From Erwinia sp. E602 (lineage in GTDB: Bacteria > Pseudomonadota > Gammaproteobacteria > Enterobacterales > Enterobacteriaceae): DNA of 64,000 nucleotides. The translations under genes were made by a program, and so were the position numbers. The DNA lies in the NCBI RefSeq assembly GCF_018141005.1, contig NZ_CP046582.1, positions 930,001-994,000 of the forward strand. The letters run 5' to 3'. This document shows, piece after piece, positions 49,040 through 59,404 of this stretch. The stretch's first letter is position 1. Every line of letters starts with the position of its first letter. Under the pieces are notes generated by a model. It had not been told where the DNA came from, did not search any database, and was given only the letters and a program-made list of their open reading frames with translations.

Positions 49040-49645
49040 TTACTGAGCGGCTTTCGCTTTATAAGCGTCATAGGCCGCTTTGATTTCGGTTTTGGCGGCG
49101 GCGGCATCGCCGAAGCCGTTCAGCTCGACCTTCTTACGGCCTTCCGGCAGCTGTTTGTAGACGCGGAAGAAGGCTTCCAGGCGCTGCTGTTCAATCTTTG
49201 GCAGGTCGCTGACTGACTTAATGTCGTCGTAAGTCGGGTCGATCTTGCTGGCCGGCACCGCGACGATCTTATCGTCGGACTCGCCGCCGTCGATCATTTT
49301 CAGCACGCCGATCGGGCGCAGTTTGATCAGCGTACCGGGGGCCATCGGCGCGCGGGTGTAGAAGACAACGTCCAGCGGATCGTTGTCACCGCCCAGCGAC
49401 TGGGTCAGTGAGCCGTAGTTGGCCGGGTAGGCTACCGGCATCGACTGGAAACGGTCGGCGATAATAAAGCCGGTTCTGGCGTCGGTTTCATACTTGATAA
49501 TGCCGCCGGCCGGGATCTCGGTCAGGGCGTAGAACTCTTCCGGGTTATTTTCCGGCTGCGGAAAGTCGAGGATATTAATGGTACTGGCCTGGGCGCAGGC
49601 TGAAAAAACCAGGGCAAGAACAGACAGTTTGCTTAACAGCTTCAT
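49040..49645 (-). CDS. Exported family I inorganic pyrophosphatase
   Basis: Hydrolyses pyrophosphate to phosphate. 201 residues with a signal peptide (about 1-20, ending SACAQA-S). The family I core is visible: KYETDARTGFIIADRF, PANYGSLTQSLGGDNDPLDVVFYT with the metal-binding aspartates (DNDPLDV), and MIDGGESDDKIVAVP. The cytosolic housekeeping enzyme lacks a signal, so this is a second, periplasmic form. Role there (scavenging phosphate) is inferred. Stands alone between hppA-like and TA genes. Confidence 0.88.
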   Translation of the reverse strand: MKLLSKLSVLALVFSACAQASTINILDFPQPENNPEEFYALTEIPAGGIIKYETDARTGFIIADRFQSMPVAYPANYGSLTQSLGGDNDPLDVVFYTRAPMAPGTLIKLRPIGVLKMIDGGESDDKIVAVPASKIDPTYDDIKSVSDLPKIEQQRLEAFFRVYKQLPEGRKKVELNGFGDAAAAKTEIKAAYDAYKAKAAQ

Positions 49646-49800
49646 CGTTGATTCTCTTGATCTTTAATGAGTGAGCCAACAATGTAGTGGGGGGGAATGA
49701 CAGGGAGATGACAGGAAAGTAAAGCGGGGTAAACCTGAGAATCAATCAGTCTGTTAGCGATTCCAGCCTGTAAAAGCACAGTTTTAGCATCAGAGCTTCT

Positions 49801-50376
49801 TTAGAGCAGACCGCTAAGTGGACGCAGTCGCGATACGGTCTCTGGTAACTGCTGGCGCAGCAGGCAATCGAGAAATTCGTCAGCGCTAAAAGGTGGAGAT
49901 TTCAGGCTGGCCCGTTGGCGTCGGGCTGCCTCCAGTACGAGGGTAATATCCAAATCGCTCAGGCTGGTGATGAAACTGTCGGGGTGGATTGCACGCAAAT
50001 TCCATCTGGTTAGAACCTCATCCGGAAAATCCTTCAGATTGAATGTCACAATTTCTGCTGCCTGAGCGACTATCGCTGCAGCCACAACATGTCGGTCGTC
50101 TTTGTCGGGCAGCCCGGTAATGGAATCAATTAATTCACGATATCCGGTTACCCGTGCGTCGGGAGCATGTCTGTCCATCAATGCCCTGACACGCTCTAAT
50201 TGAGGTCTGGCTAACTCTTTACGATTCAGTAACAGGTTCCTGATCCACTCTTCATGGATATCTTCTGTCCAGTGCGCCCGGAACTGTCCTCCGGCAGCGA
50301 GGTACATGAGGAAACTGCGTAACGGTGCCGGATAAAGAACGCAGGCATCAAGTACTACGGCATAACCCGCGCTCAT
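49801..50376 (-). CDS. PIN-domain protein, probable toxin
   Basis: 191 residues. The PIN nuclease core is suggested by VVLDACVLYPA with Asp10, EEWIRN with Glu42/43, the acidic cluster DKDDRHVVAAA (91-101) and TFNLKDFP with Asp116. PIN toxins are Mg-dependent RNases. Its ATG overlaps the stop of the upstream HTH gene (ATGA), the usual layout of a type II toxin-antitoxin pair with antitoxin first. Toxicity and target are inferred. Lower GC than the flanking core genes indicates transfer. Confidence 0.82.
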   Translation of the reverse strand: MSAGYAVVLDACVLYPAPLRSFLMYLAAGGQFRAHWTEDIHEEWIRNLLLNRKELARPQLERVRALMDRHAPDARVTGYRELIDSITGLPDKDDRHVVAAAIVAQAAEIVTFNLKDFPDEVLTRWNLRAIHPDSFITSLSDLDITLVLEAARRQRASLKSPPFSADEFLDCLLRQQLPETVSRLRPLSGLL

Positions 50377-50831
50377 TCGTATCCCATTCCGAGTTGCTGA
50401 TCGATTGCCCCAAGTTGATCCAGTGCATCAAGGCGGGCATTTTTGAGCCGATCCCGGTAAGCCAGTACATCGGAAAAGCGAATCTTTCGGCGGTTGCCAG
50501 TGCGATGATAAGGCAGCTCGGCCGAGTCCAGAAGGCGAATCAGTGTCGGACGGGAAATATTAAGCATATCAGCGGCTTCCTGAGTGGTCATCTCAGCACC
50601 AACCGGGACCAGCCGAACAGCGTTACCTTCACCCAGCTCTGTCAGCACATCTACCAGCAAACGGAGTGCGTTGACCGGAATACGAACATTATGGACCTGG
50701 CCACGTTTATCAGTCACGGAGACCTGCTGAGTCTCAGCGCGCGTTTCGAGGATGGCAGAAAGTTCGCGGCTGCAAAGTTTTGCTAGCTCGGCTTCATGTT
50801 GTGAAGGCAGCTTGTTCTGTAATGTGGTCAT
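50373..50831 (-). CDS. Excisionase-type HTH protein, probable antitoxin
   Basis: 152 residues from ATG 50831. The N-terminal half is helical and basic; residues about 80-130 form an excisionase/MerR-like helix-turn-helix: MTTQEAADMLNISRPTLIRLL, then the wing LPYHRTGNRRKIRFSDVLAY. The C-terminal tail (about 130-152) could mask the partner toxin. The earlier in-frame ATG (50888) is less likely because AGGA stands before 50831. It overlaps the PIN gene and probably represses the pair; an AT-rich imperfect repeat at 50851-50873 could be its operator. Confidence 0.82.
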   Translation of the reverse strand: MTTLQNKLPSQHEAELAKLCSRELSAILETRAETQQVSVTDKRGQVHNVRIPVNALRLLVDVLTELGEGNAVRLVPVGAEMTTQEAADMLNISRPTLIRLLDSAELPYHRTGNRRKIRFSDVLAYRDRLKNARLDALDQLGAIDQQLGMGYE

Positions 50832-50915
50832 TGCCTGTTCCTGAAAGCATTTATTCGAAATTTTCGCAAATAAACAGGGAGTGTGCAATGACTATTTTTT
50901 GTACTGCTGCATTAC

Positions 50916-51275
50916 TTACCCGCGATAAACGCAACCCGCCGTGCAGGTCTCTTTGACCATTACCGCGCTCAGCAGGGGCAGCACAGGTTTCATCTGCTGC
51001 CAGATCCAGGCGGCCAGCACTTCGCTGGTCGGGTTCTCAAGGCCCGGGATGTCGTTCAGGTTGTAGTGATCCAGACGATCGTAGACCGGCTTAAAAGCCG
51101 CTTTGATCTCGGAGAAGTCCATTACCCAGCCGGTATGCGCGTCCACTTCGCCGGTAATTTCCAGCCGCACCATAAAGGAGTGGCCGTGCAGGCGGCCGCA
51201 TTTGTGCCCGGCCGGCACGTTCGGCAGGTGGTGGGCGGCTTCGAATTGAAAATCTTTAAACAGCGTGGTGGCCAT
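50916..51275 (-). CDS. queD: 6-carboxy-5,6,7,8-tetrahydropterin synthase QueD
   Basis: Converts 7,8-dihydroneopterin triphosphate to 6-carboxytetrahydropterin, the step before QueE. 119 residues (121 in E. coli), with zinc histidines in FEAAHHLP and LHGHSF and the catalytic cysteine in [10 protein letters not shown]. Near the end, [13 protein letters not shown]. Divergent from cysJ across 288 bases, as in E. coli. Confidence 0.96.
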   Translation of the reverse strand: MATTLFKDFQFEAAHHLPNVPAGHKCGRLHGHSFMVRLEITGEVDAHTGWVMDFSEIKAAFKPVYDRLDHYNLNDIPGLENPTSEVLAAWIWQQMKPVLPLLSAVMVKETCTAGCVYRG

Positions 51276-51563
51276 GATAGCAGTCTCAGTCTTTTAGCGG
51301 GAAAACCGCGGCAGGATACCGGAAAACGGCTTTTTTCGCACCCGTTTAGCGGCGGATGCCAATAAGTGAAAGTGTAAACGGAAAATGCAGATTTTAAGCT
51401 TATGAAAAATATAGGGTTAATCAACCTGTTTTGGTGTTATCGCTTACCCGAAAAACCACTTAGTCATTTTGGTTATTAATTATTTCCAACCTTTATTTAA
51501 GGGTTATTATACCAGGCCTTAACCTGTCCCCTATAGACCTTCGACTGTGGAATTTTCGACGCA
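51276..51563. promoter_or_regulatory. Divergent queD/cysJ promoter region
   Basis: 288 bases without a gene. The part next to cysJ is AT-rich (TTTTGGTTATTAATTATTTCC at about 51468-51488), where CysB would be expected to bind and activate cysJIH, as in E. coli. I cannot fix the site or the -10; TATTAT (about 51505) and TATAGA (about 51532) are candidates. Confidence 0.45.
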
Positions 51564-53354
51564 ATGACATCCAACATGCTTCCGTTAAACCCGGAGCAGC
51601 TTGCCCGCCTGCAGGCCGCCACCGGTGATTATTCTCCAACCCAGCTGGCCTGGCTGTCCGGGTATTTCTGGGGCATGGTCAATCAGGCCCCTGGTGCGGC
51701 GATCGCGCCGGCACCGGCGGCCGCTGAAATCCCCGCCGTGACCATCCTCTCCGCCTCGCAGACCGGCAACGCCCGTCGCCTGGCGGAACAGCTGCGTGAC
51801 GATCTGCTGGCGGTGAAGCTGAACGTTAACCTGGTGAACGCCGGTGACTACAAGTTCAAGCAGATCGCCCAGGAGAAACTGCTGGTGGTGGTGACCTCCA
51901 CCCAGGGAGAAGGGGAAGCGCCGGAAGAAGCGGTGGCGTTACATAAGTTCCTGATGTCGAAGAAAGCGCCGAAGCTTGACGGTAACGCCTTTGCGGTGTT
52001 CGGCCTTGGCGATACCTCCTACGAGTTCTTCTGCCAGGCAGGGAAAGATTTCGACAGCAAACTGGCGGAGCTGGGCGCAGAGCGGCTGGCCGATCGCGTG
52101 GATGCGGACGTCGACTATGCGGCGCAGGCAGAAGCCTGGCGCAAACAGCTGACCGATATTCTCAAGGCGCGGGTGCCGGACGCCGGCGCGGCACAGCTGG
52201 CTGTCGCCACCAGCGGCAGCGTTAACGAAATCCACAGCAGCCCGTACAGCAAAGAGGCACCGCTGACCGCCAGCTTAGCGGTTAATCAGAAGATCACCGG
52301 CCGGGACTCCGATAAAGACGTGCGCCATATTGAAATCGACCTCGGCGATTCCGGTCTGCGCTATCAGCCCGGCGATGCGCTGGGCGTGTGGTTTGAGAAC
52401 GATCCACAGCTGGTGCAGGAGCTGCTCGGCCTGCTGTGGCTGAAGGGCGACGAGCCGGTCGGGGTGCATGGCCAGACGCTGCCGCTGGCCGAAGCGCTGC
52501 AGAAACACTATGAGCTGACGGTGAACACGCCGCAGATTGTCGAGCAGTACGCAAAGCTGTCGCGTAACGAGGTGCTGCTGGCGCAGACCGCGGAGAAAGC
52601 GCAGCAGCAGCACTATGCGCAGACCACACCGATAGTCGATATGGTGCGCTATGCGCCGACCGAACTGAACGCCGAACAGCTGACCGGCCTGCTGCGTCCG
52701 CTGACCCCGCGCCTTTACTCGATCGCCTCTTCACAGGCCGAGAACGAGACCGAGGTGCACATTACCGTTGGCGCGGTACGCTACGAGATTGAAGGCCGTG
52801 CGCGCGCCGGCGGTGCCTCCAGCTTCCTCGCCGACCGGCTGGAAGAGGACGCTGAAATCCGCGTGTTTATCGAGCACAACGACAACTTCCGCCTGCCGGC
52901 CAACCCGGAAACGCCGGTGATTATGATTGGTCCGGGCACCGGCATCGCGCCGTTCCGTTCCTTTATGCAGCAGCGCGACGCCGAAGGCGCGGCCGGCAGG
53001 AACTGGCTGTTCTTCGGCAATCCGCACTTCACCGAGGATTTCCTCTATCAGGTGGAGTGGCAGCGTTATGTCAAAGACGGCCTGCTGACCAATATCGATC
53101 TGGCCTGGTCGCGTGACCAGAAACACAAGGTTTACGTGCAGGATAAGATCCGCGCCAGAGGGGCCGAAGTGTGGCGCTGGCTGCAGGAGGGCGCGCACAT
53201 TTACGTGTGTGGCGATGCTAACCGCATGGCGAAAGACGTTGAGCAGGCGTTACTGGACGTGGTGGCCGAATACGGTGCGATGGACACCGAATCGGCAGAT
53301 GAATTCTTAAGCGAGCTGCGCGTTGAGCGCCGCTATCAGCGAGATGTGTACTAA
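51564..53354 (+). CDS. cysJ: Sulfite reductase flavoprotein, alpha subunit
   Basis: Passes electrons from NADPH via FAD and FMN to CysI for six-electron reduction of sulfite to sulfide. Flavodoxin domain at about 60-200 ([39 protein letters not shown]), FAD domain about 230-450 ([15 protein letters not shown]), and NADPH domain with [16 protein letters not shown] and [17 protein letters not shown]. Ends RYQRDVY as in E. coli. 596 residues (599). The stop overlaps cysI by one base. Confidence 0.98.
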   Translation: MTSNMLPLNPEQLARLQAATGDYSPTQLAWLSGYFWGMVNQAPGAAIAPAPAAAEIPAVTILSASQTGNARRLAEQLRDDLLAVKLNVNLVNAGDYKFKQIAQEKLLVVVTSTQGEGEAPEEAVALHKFLMSKKAPKLDGNAFAVFGLGDTSYEFFCQAGKDFDSKLAELGAERLADRVDADVDYAAQAEAWRKQLTDILKARVPDAGAAQLAVATSGSVNEIHSSPYSKEAPLTASLAVNQKITGRDSDKDVRHIEIDLGDSGLRYQPGDALGVWFENDPQLVQELLGLLWLKGDEPVGVHGQTLPLAEALQKHYELTVNTPQIVEQYAKLSRNEVLLAQTAEKAQQQHYAQTTPIVDMVRYAPTELNAEQLTGLLRPLTPRLYSIASSQAENETEVHITVGAVRYEIEGRARAGGASSFLADRLEEDAEIRVFIEHNDNFRLPANPETPVIMIGPGTGIAPFRSFMQQRDAEGAAGRNWLFFGNPHFTEDFLYQVEWQRYVKDGLLTNIDLAWSRDQKHKVYVQDKIRARGAEVWRWLQEGAHIYVCGDANRMAKDVEQALLDVVAEYGAMDTESADEFLSELRVERRYQRDVY

Positions 53355-55081
53355 TGAGCGATATCAAATACCCGGGCCCGCTGGTGGTCGAAGGCAAGCT
53401 GGTTGACGCCGAGCGCCTGAAAAAACAGAGCAACTATCTGCGCGGCGGCATTGCCGAGGACTTAAACGACGGCCTGACCGGCGGTTTTAACGGCGATAAC
53501 TTCCTGCTGATCCGGTTCCACGGTATGTACCAGCAGGATGACCGCGACATCCGCGCCGAGCGCGTGGAGCAGAAGCTGGACGCGCGTCACGCGATGATGC
53601 TGCGCTGCCGCCTGCCGGGCGGCATCATCACCCCGACCCAGTGGCTGGCGATTGAGAAGTTCGCCACCGATAACACCATTTACGGCAGCGTGCGCCTGAC
53701 CAACCGTCAGACCTTCCAGTTCCACGGCATCCTGAAGGGCAACGTGAAGCCGGCGCATCAGATGCTGCACGAAGTCGGGCTGGACGCGCTGGCCACCGCC
53801 AACGACGTTAACCGTAACGTGCTGTGCAGCTCCAACCCGGTGGAGTCTGAACTGCATCAGGAAGCCTACGAATGGGCGAAAAAGCTCTCTGAGCACCTGC
53901 TGCCGCAGACCCGCGCCTATGCGGAAGTGTGGCTGGATCAGGAGAAGGTGGCGACCACCGACGTTGAGCCGATCCTCGGTGAAACCTATCTGCCGCGTAA
54001 GTTCAAAACCACCGTGGTGGTGCCGCCGCACAATGACGTCGACCTGCACGCCAACGACCTGAACTTTGTGGCGATTGCTGAGAACGGCAAACTGATCGGC
54101 TTTAACCTGCTGGTGGGTGGCGGACTGTCTATCGACCACGGTAACAAGGCTACCTACGCGCGCACCGCCACCGAACTGGGCTATCTGCCGGTGGAGAAGG
54201 TGCTCGACGTGGCGGCGGCGGTAGTCACCGTCCAGCGCGACTGGGGCAACCGTACCGATCGTAAAAACGCCAAAACCAAATACACCCTGGAGCGCGTGGG
54301 TCCGGAGGTCTTTAAGGCGGAAGTTGAGCGCCGCGCCGGCATTACCCTTGAGGCGACGCGCCCGTATGCGTTCACCACCCGCGGCGACCGCTTCGGCTGG
54401 GTGAAGGGCATCGACAACAAGTGGCACCTGACGCTGTTCGTGGAAAACGGCCGCCTGATGGACTATCCGGGCCGTCCGCTGAAGAGCGGCATCGCCGAGA
54501 TCGCCCGCGTGCACCAGGGCGATTTCCGCCTGACCGCCAACCAGAACATTATCGTCGCCGGCGTACCGGAAGCTGAAAAAGATCGTATTGAGCAGATCGC
54601 GGTCGCCCACAGCCTGATGGAGAGCGTCAGCCATCAGCGTGAAAACTCGATGGCCTGCGTGGCCTTCCCGACCTGCCCGCTGGCGATGGCCGAAGCCGAA
54701 CGCTTCCTGCCGGAGTTCGTCACCCGCGTTGAGGGGATCATGAACGGCCACGGCGTCGGCGATGAGCACATCGTGCTGCGCGTGACCGGCTGCCCGAACG
54801 GCTGCGGACGTGCGCTGCTGGCTGAAGTAGGCCTGGTGGGCAAGGCCCCGGGGCGTTACAACCTGCATCTGGGCGGCAACCGCATGGGCACGCGCATTCC
54901 GCGCATGTACCGCGAAAACATCAACGAAGAGCAGATCCTTGCTACCCTTGATGAACTGATTGGTCGCTGGGCAAACGAGCGCGAAGCCGATGAAGGCTTC
55001 GGTGATTTCACCATCCGTAGCGGCATTATCGCTCCGGTACTCGACCCGGCACGGGATTTCTGGGAAGTCAAAGAGGCGTGA
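53354..55081 (+). CDS. cysI: Sulfite reductase hemoprotein, beta subunit
   Basis: Reduces sulfite to sulfide at a siroheme coupled to a [4Fe-4S] cluster. Cluster cysteines are visible at 435 and 441 ([17 protein letters not shown]) and 480 and 484 ([14 protein letters not shown]). Siroheme contacts include [15 protein letters not shown] and [12 protein letters not shown]. 575 residues (570 in E. coli). Middle gene of cysJIH; siroheme comes from CysG, encoded 2.9 kb downstream. Confidence 0.98.
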   Translation: MSDIKYPGPLVVEGKLVDAERLKKQSNYLRGGIAEDLNDGLTGGFNGDNFLLIRFHGMYQQDDRDIRAERVEQKLDARHAMMLRCRLPGGIITPTQWLAIEKFATDNTIYGSVRLTNRQTFQFHGILKGNVKPAHQMLHEVGLDALATANDVNRNVLCSSNPVESELHQEAYEWAKKLSEHLLPQTRAYAEVWLDQEKVATTDVEPILGETYLPRKFKTTVVVPPHNDVDLHANDLNFVAIAENGKLIGFNLLVGGGLSIDHGNKATYARTATELGYLPVEKVLDVAAAVVTVQRDWGNRTDRKNAKTKYTLERVGPEVFKAEVERRAGITLEATRPYAFTTRGDRFGWVKGIDNKWHLTLFVENGRLMDYPGRPLKSGIAEIARVHQGDFRLTANQNIIVAGVPEAEKDRIEQIAVAHSLMESVSHQRENSMACVAFPTCPLAMAEAERFLPEFVTRVEGIMNGHGVGDEHIVLRVTGCPNGCGRALLAEVGLVGKAPGRYNLHLGGNRMGTRIPRMYRENINEEQILATLDELIGRWANEREADEGFGDFTIRSGIIAPVLDPARDFWEVKEA

Positions 55082-55082
55082 T

Positions 55083-55814
55083 ATGGCAGTTCTCGATCTC
55101 AACGCACTGAAGGCACTACCGAAGGTTGAGCAGGTGATGGCGCTCGCCGAAATTAACAACCGGCTGGATAAGCTCTCCGCTGAGGATCGCGTGATCTGGG
55201 GGCTGGAGAACCTGCCCGGTGAGGCGGTGCTCACCTCCAGCTTCGGCATTCAGGCGGCGGTGAGCCTGCACCTGGTTAACCGGCAGAAGCCGGGAATCCC
55301 GGTGATCCTGACCGATACCGGCTATCTGTTCCCGGAAACCTACCAGTTCATTGATGAGCTGACGGAGAAGCTGGATCTCAACCTGCAGGTGTTCCGCGCC
55401 GCACAGAGCGCGGCGTGGCAGGAAGCGCGCTACGGCAAGCTGTGGGAGCAGGGCGTTGAGGGCATTGAGCGCTATAACCAGATCAACAAGGTCGAGCCGA
55501 TGAACCGCGCGCTGCAGACGCTGAACGCGCAGACCTGGTTTGCCGGCCTGCGACGCGATCAGTCCGGCAGTCGGGCGCATCTGCCGGTGCTGGCGATTAA
55601 GAAGGGCGTGTTCAAGCTGTTGCCGATCATCGACTGGGACAACCGTCAGGTCTATCAGTACCTGCAGCAGCACGGCCTCGGCTATCACCCGCTGCGGGAG
55701 CAGGGCTACCTGTCGGTGGGCGACACCCACACCACCCGTAAATGGGAGCCGGGCATGGCAGAAGAAGAGACGCGCTTCTTTGGCCTGAAACGCGAGTGCG
55801 GTCTGCACGAGTAA
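55083..55814 (+). CDS. cysH: Phosphoadenosine phosphosulfate (PAPS) reductase
   Basis: Reduces PAPS to sulfite with thioredoxin. 243 residues (244 in E. coli). PP-loop-like [33 protein letters not shown], and the catalytic Cys239 in the C-terminal ECGLHE. It lacks the extra cysteine pairs of the iron-sulfur APS reductases, so PAPS is the substrate. Start one base after the cysI stop; the frame runs further upstream inside cysI without meaning. Confidence 0.97.
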   Translation: MAVLDLNALKALPKVEQVMALAEINNRLDKLSAEDRVIWGLENLPGEAVLTSSFGIQAAVSLHLVNRQKPGIPVILTDTGYLFPETYQFIDELTEKLDLNLQVFRAAQSAAWQEARYGKLWEQGVEGIERYNQINKVEPMNRALQTLNAQTWFAGLRRDQSGSRAHLPVLAIKKGVFKLLPIIDWDNRQVYQYLQQHGLGYHPLREQGYLSVGDTHTTRKWEPGMAEEETRFFGLKRECGLHE

Positions 55815-55843
55815 CCGCTGCTCTGCCCGTTGTACCATGAAGC

Positions 55844-55874
55844 CGCCCCTGGTTTGCCAGGGGCGTTTTTTTTT
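55844..55874 (+). terminator. Intrinsic terminator of cysJIH
   Basis: CGCCCCTGG (55844-55852) pairs with CCAGGGGCG (55857-55865) around TTTG, followed by nine T. Confidence 0.92.
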
Positions 55875-56002
55875 ATCGTATTTTTACGAATGTCCCGCAG
55901 CCGCTGGCTGGCTTAGATTAGGAGGAATTGTCGGCGGGCTCAGCACGCCGGGCCGGCCATCTCTCCCCCTCCGCGGGGGCCACCAGCAGGGAGAAGGACT
56001 TC

Positions 56003-57181
56003 ATGTTTGACCACATTCTGCAAGGCGTTGGCGCGCTGGAAGCCGAGTTCACCCGCGTCCGCCACGCTATCCACCAACACCCGGAAACCGGCTTTAACGA
56101 ACACCGCACCAGCAAGCTGGTGGCGGAGCGGCTGCAAGAGTGGGGTTATCAGGTGCAGCGCGATATCGCCAGCACCGGGCTGGTCGCCACTCTTAAAATG
56201 GGCAAAAGCAGCAGGGTACTCGGCATTCGCGCCGAAATGGATGCGCTGCCGATTGTCGAGGAGAGCGGCCTGCCGTGGAGCAGCCTGCATCCCGGCGTGT
56301 CGCACATGTGCGGCCATGACGGCCACACCACCATGCTGCTGTGCGCGGCGCGCTATCTGGCGACGACGCGCAACTTCAACGGCACGCTGAACCTGATTTT
56401 CCAGCCTGCCGAAGAGCTGTTGTGCGGCGGCAGCCGGATGATTGACGAGGGGCTGTTCGACAACTACCCCTGCGATATGCTGTTTGCCATGCATAACCTG
56501 CCGGGGCTGGCCGCCGGGGAGTTTTACTTCCGCCAGGGCGTTACCATGGCCTCCGGCGATACGATTGAGATTGATGTTAACGGAGTGGGCGGCCACGGGG
56601 CATTTCCGCATAAGGCCACCGACACGGTGCTGGTATGCGCGCATATCGTGCTGGCGCTGCAGTCGATCGTCGCACGCAACGTCGATCCCTTCGCCCCGGC
56701 GGTGGTCACCATCGGCAGCCTGCAGGCGGGCGATACCGCGAACGTGATCCCCGGCAGCGGCTGCCTGAAGCTGACCGTGCGTACGCTGGATAAGGCCGCG
56801 CGCCAGCAGGTGCTGGAAAGGATTGAGACGATTGCCACCGCGACCGCGCAGGCATATGGCGCCACGGCGCAGCTGCGCCACATCGCCGGCAGCCCGGTGC
56901 TGATCAACGCTGCGGAGGCGACCGACTTTGCCCGCCAGGTAGGGACTGAGCTGTTTGGCGCAGCGAAATGCCACGACGGGGTGCAGGTGATGGCCAGCGA
57001 GGATTTTGCCTGGATGCTGGAGCAGCACCCTAACGGGTGCTATATCAACATCGGTAACGGCACCGAGGGGGCCAACGGCGTACCGGTGCACAACGGCCAC
57101 TACGACTTTAACGATGCCAATATCCTGCCCGGCGCGGCGCTGTGGGTGGGGATTACCGAACGTTATCTGGCCTGCGATTAA
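56003..57181 (+). CDS. M20-family amidohydrolase (hippurate/N-acyl amino acid type)
   Basis: 392 residues. Peptidase M20D dimetal site: MCGHDGHTTMLLCAARYL (Asp/His ligands, about 100-118), Glu pair in FQPAEELLCGGSRMIDEGLF, HNLPG, and a C-terminal His in GVPVHNGHYDFND. The dimerisation insert has NGVGGHGAFPHKATDTV. Such enzymes remove acyl groups from amino acids; the exact substrate is unknown. AGGGAGAAGG stands before ATG 56003. Its position inside the cysteine cluster suggests, but does not prove, an S-acyl or N-acyl cysteine role. Convergent with a YCII gene. Confidence 0.9.
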   Translation: MFDHILQGVGALEAEFTRVRHAIHQHPETGFNEHRTSKLVAERLQEWGYQVQRDIASTGLVATLKMGKSSRVLGIRAEMDALPIVEESGLPWSSLHPGVSHMCGHDGHTTMLLCAARYLATTRNFNGTLNLIFQPAEELLCGGSRMIDEGLFDNYPCDMLFAMHNLPGLAAGEFYFRQGVTMASGDTIEIDVNGVGGHGAFPHKATDTVLVCAHIVLALQSIVARNVDPFAPAVVTIGSLQAGDTANVIPGSGCLKLTVRTLDKAARQQVLERIETIATATAQAYGATAQLRHIAGSPVLINAAEATDFARQVGTELFGAAKCHDGVQVMASEDFAWMLEQHPNGCYINIGNGTEGANGVPVHNGHYDFNDANILPGAALWVGITERYLACD

Positions 57182-57462
57182 ATCCCGGTCAGGCCGCTGA
57201 ATTTATCCGCCGAGCGGGTGATATTCACTTTGGTAACGTCGTAGCGCGCCACCGCCTGGAACGGATCTTCCGCCAGGATCTGATCCAGCTGTTTCCTGTC
57301 CATCTCCTTCACCATCACCATGCCGCCATCGCGCGGATCTTTACGCCCGGCGCTGATAAAGGCGCCGGCTTTAAAGTAGCGGTTAATCCACTCAATGTGC
57401 GGCTCCAGCAGCGCTTCCACGTCTTCCATCGGGCGGGTGTAGGTCAGGAACACAATATACAT
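57178..57462 (-). CDS. YCII-family protein
   Basis: 94-residue dimeric alpha/beta-barrel protein of the YciI/YCII family: YIVFLTYTRP, PHIEWINRYFKAGAFISAGRKDPRDGG, AEDPFQAVARYDV. Members keep a His-Asp pair near the N-terminal half (here His22 region and Asp45 region). Function unknown; some homologues act in chlorinated aromatic breakdown. The 3' end overlaps the M20 gene stop by four bases. Confidence 0.88.
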   Translation of the reverse strand: MYIVFLTYTRPMEDVEALLEPHIEWINRYFKAGAFISAGRKDPRDGGMVMVKEMDRKQLDQILAEDPFQAVARYDVTKVNITRSADKFSGLTGI

Positions 57463-57975
57463 GCAGAACTCCGTTATCAGGGGGTAGTCAGTTCGCGGAC
57501 CCGCAACAGCAGCGCCGTCACGCAGTCATGGGGGCGGCGGGGGATGTGCCCGGGTGAGCGATCGATGCCGCTCAGGTTATCACGTTGCGCCCGGTTGTGC
57601 AGGGCGGCGGGAAGTGCCGGCGCACCACCCGCGGCAGAGTGGCCGCCAGGCCGCCGGGCTGGCGGGCTGGCCCAGGCCGGTCGGCATCACCAACAGGCCG
57701 TCACGAAGTCGTGAGAGCAGCGGAATTCCTGAGTCGTCATCCCGTGACGAACGAGGCAAAATATTTGGTCACCACGGTATGAAAGTGTGAGGACGGTTGC
57801 AAAATTTCATTTGCGGCGAAAGGCCCGAAATATCATCCGTTAAGCACATTTTGTTCGCTGCTTTACCAGGTCGTTATTCCATTCGGTAACTACTCATTCC
57901 AAATAGTAATTTCATAAGACTTAATGTGGGAACGTATAGTCCCGTTAACGTTATGTGATTATTGATAAGGTCCTC
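57463..57975. promoter_or_regulatory. cysG upstream region with candidate promoter
   Basis: 513 bases without a credible gene. The first half (57480-57720) is GC-rich and holds nothing I can name. The second half is AT-rich. TATAGT at 57935-57940 is a likely -10 for cysG with no good -35, fitting an activator-dependent promoter. TTATTCCATTCGGTAAC (about 57873) and CATTCCAAATAGTAATTTC (about 57896) are possible CysB sites. A CysB role is inferred from the sulfur genes downstream. Confidence 0.45.
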
Positions 57976-59391
57976 GTGGAATATCTTCCCCTCTTTGCTC
58001 AGATCAGAGACAAACCGGTGCTGGTGGTGGGTGGCGGCGACGTGGCCGCGCGCAAAATCGAGCTGCTGCGTCGCGCCGGCGCGCGCGTGCAGGTGGTCTC
58101 CCGCGAGCTGTGCGAGGAGCTGGCTGAACTGCACGCTGACCAGCAGATCGCATGGCTGGCAACGGATTACCAGGCAAGCCAGCTGGACCGGGTGTTTCTG
58201 GTGATTGCCGCCACCGACGACGGCGAGCTGAACGGCCAGGTATTCCAGGATGCCACCGATCGCTACCTGCTGGCCAACGTGGTCGATGACCAGCCGAAAT
58301 GCTCCTTTATCTTCCCGTCTATCGTCGATCGCTCCCCGCTGGTGGTGGCGATCTCCTCCAGCGGTACCGCGCCGGTGCTGGCGCGGCTGCTGCGTGAGAA
58401 GATTGAAACGCTGCTGCCCGCTAACCTCGGGCAGATGGCGGAAATCGCCGGTCAGTGGCGGGAAAAAGTCAAAGACCGCTTCAGCAAAATGTCCGACCGC
58501 CGCCGCTTCTGGGAGAAGGCCTTTAACGGCCTGTTTGCCAGCCAGGTCGGCTCCGGCAACATTAGCGGTGCGAAAGCGACCCTCGACCAGCAGCTCAGCG
58601 AACCGGAAGCCCGGCAGGGCGAGATTATCCTCGTCGGTGCCGGGCCGGGCGACAGCGGGCTGCTGACCCTGCGCGGGCTGCAGGTGATGCAGCTGGCCGA
58701 CGTGGTGCTGTATGACCATCTGGTCAGCCCGGAAGTGCTGGACCTGGTGCGCCGCGACGCCGACCGCATCTGCGTGGGCAAGCGCGCCAGCGAACACGTG
58801 CTGTCGCAGGAGCAGACCAATGCCCTGCTGGTGAAGCTGGCCCTGGAGGGCAAGCGCGTGGTGCGCCTGAAGGGCGGCGATCCCTTTATCTTTGGCCGCG
58901 GCGGCGAAGAGCTGCAGGCGGCGAAGGCGGCCGGCATTCCGTTCCAGGTGGTGCCGGGCGTGACCGCCGCCGCCGGGGCGACCGCTTACGCCGGCATCCC
59001 GCTGACCCACCGCGACTACGCGCAGAGCGTGCTGTTTATTACCGGCCAGTGCCGCGCCGACGGTGCCGGCACCGACTGGCCGTCGCTGGCCCGCGCCCGC
59101 CAGACGCTGGCGATCTATATGGGCAGCGCCAAAGCCGGGGATATCTCCCGCGAACTGATTGCCCACGGCCGCGATCCGCATACCCCGGTGGCGGTGATCG
59201 GTCGCGGCACCCGCCAGGATCAGCAGGTGCTGACCGGCACCCTGGAACAGCTGGAAACGCTTGCCGCTGAGGCTCCCACTCCGTCGCTGCTGGTGATTGG
59301 CGAAGTGGTGAAGCTGCATCAGCAGCTGGCGTGGTATCAACATTCTGCACAGCAGGCCGGGCGTGAGTCCGCCGTTGTGAATTTGGCTTGA
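57976..59391 (+). CDS. cysG: Siroheme synthase (trifunctional)
   Basis: Turns uroporphyrinogen III into siroheme by two methylations, dehydrogenation and iron insertion. N-terminal CysG^B domain (about 1-200) with the NAD loop [19 protein letters not shown]-terminal SAM methyltransferase domain (about 215-460) with [34 protein letters not shown] and [13 protein letters not shown]. 471 residues from GTG 57976, which matches the family start (V/M-x-YLPLF) and has AAGG upstream; a GTG seven codons earlier is possible. In E. coli cysG lies with nirBDC, whereas here it leads cysDNC. Confidence 0.96.
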   Translation: MEYLPLFAQIRDKPVLVVGGGDVAARKIELLRRAGARVQVVSRELCEELAELHADQQIAWLATDYQASQLDRVFLVIAATDDGELNGQVFQDATDRYLLANVVDDQPKCSFIFPSIVDRSPLVVAISSSGTAPVLARLLREKIETLLPANLGQMAEIAGQWREKVKDRFSKMSDRRRFWEKAFNGLFASQVGSGNISGAKATLDQQLSEPEARQGEIILVGAGPGDSGLLTLRGLQVMQLADVVLYDHLVSPEVLDLVRRDADRICVGKRASEHVLSQEQTNALLVKLALEGKRVVRLKGGDPFIFGRGGEELQAAKAAGIPFQVVPGVTAAAGATAYAGIPLTHRDYAQSVLFITGQCRADGAGTDWPSLARARQTLAIYMGSAKAGDISRELIAHGRDPHTPVAVIGRGTRQDQQVLTGTLEQLETLAAEAPTPSLLVIGEVVKLHQQLAWYQHSAQQAGRESAVVNLA

Positions 59392-59404
59392 GGAAAAAGG
59401 TGTT

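Noticed and set aside
53462..55249. Long minus-strand open frame opposite cysI and cysH
   Set aside because: Same shadow effect; no ribosome site or domain, and the plus-strand genes are certain.
57480..57780. Open frames in the YCII-cysG gap, considered as a small gene
   Set aside because: Two overlapping frames are equally open, composition is biased, and there is no ribosome site or similarity.
55875..57975. CRISPR array or cas genes, expected by comparison with E. coli K-12
   Set aside because: No regularly spaced repeat of 28-37 bases and no Cas-like protein anywhere in the interval.
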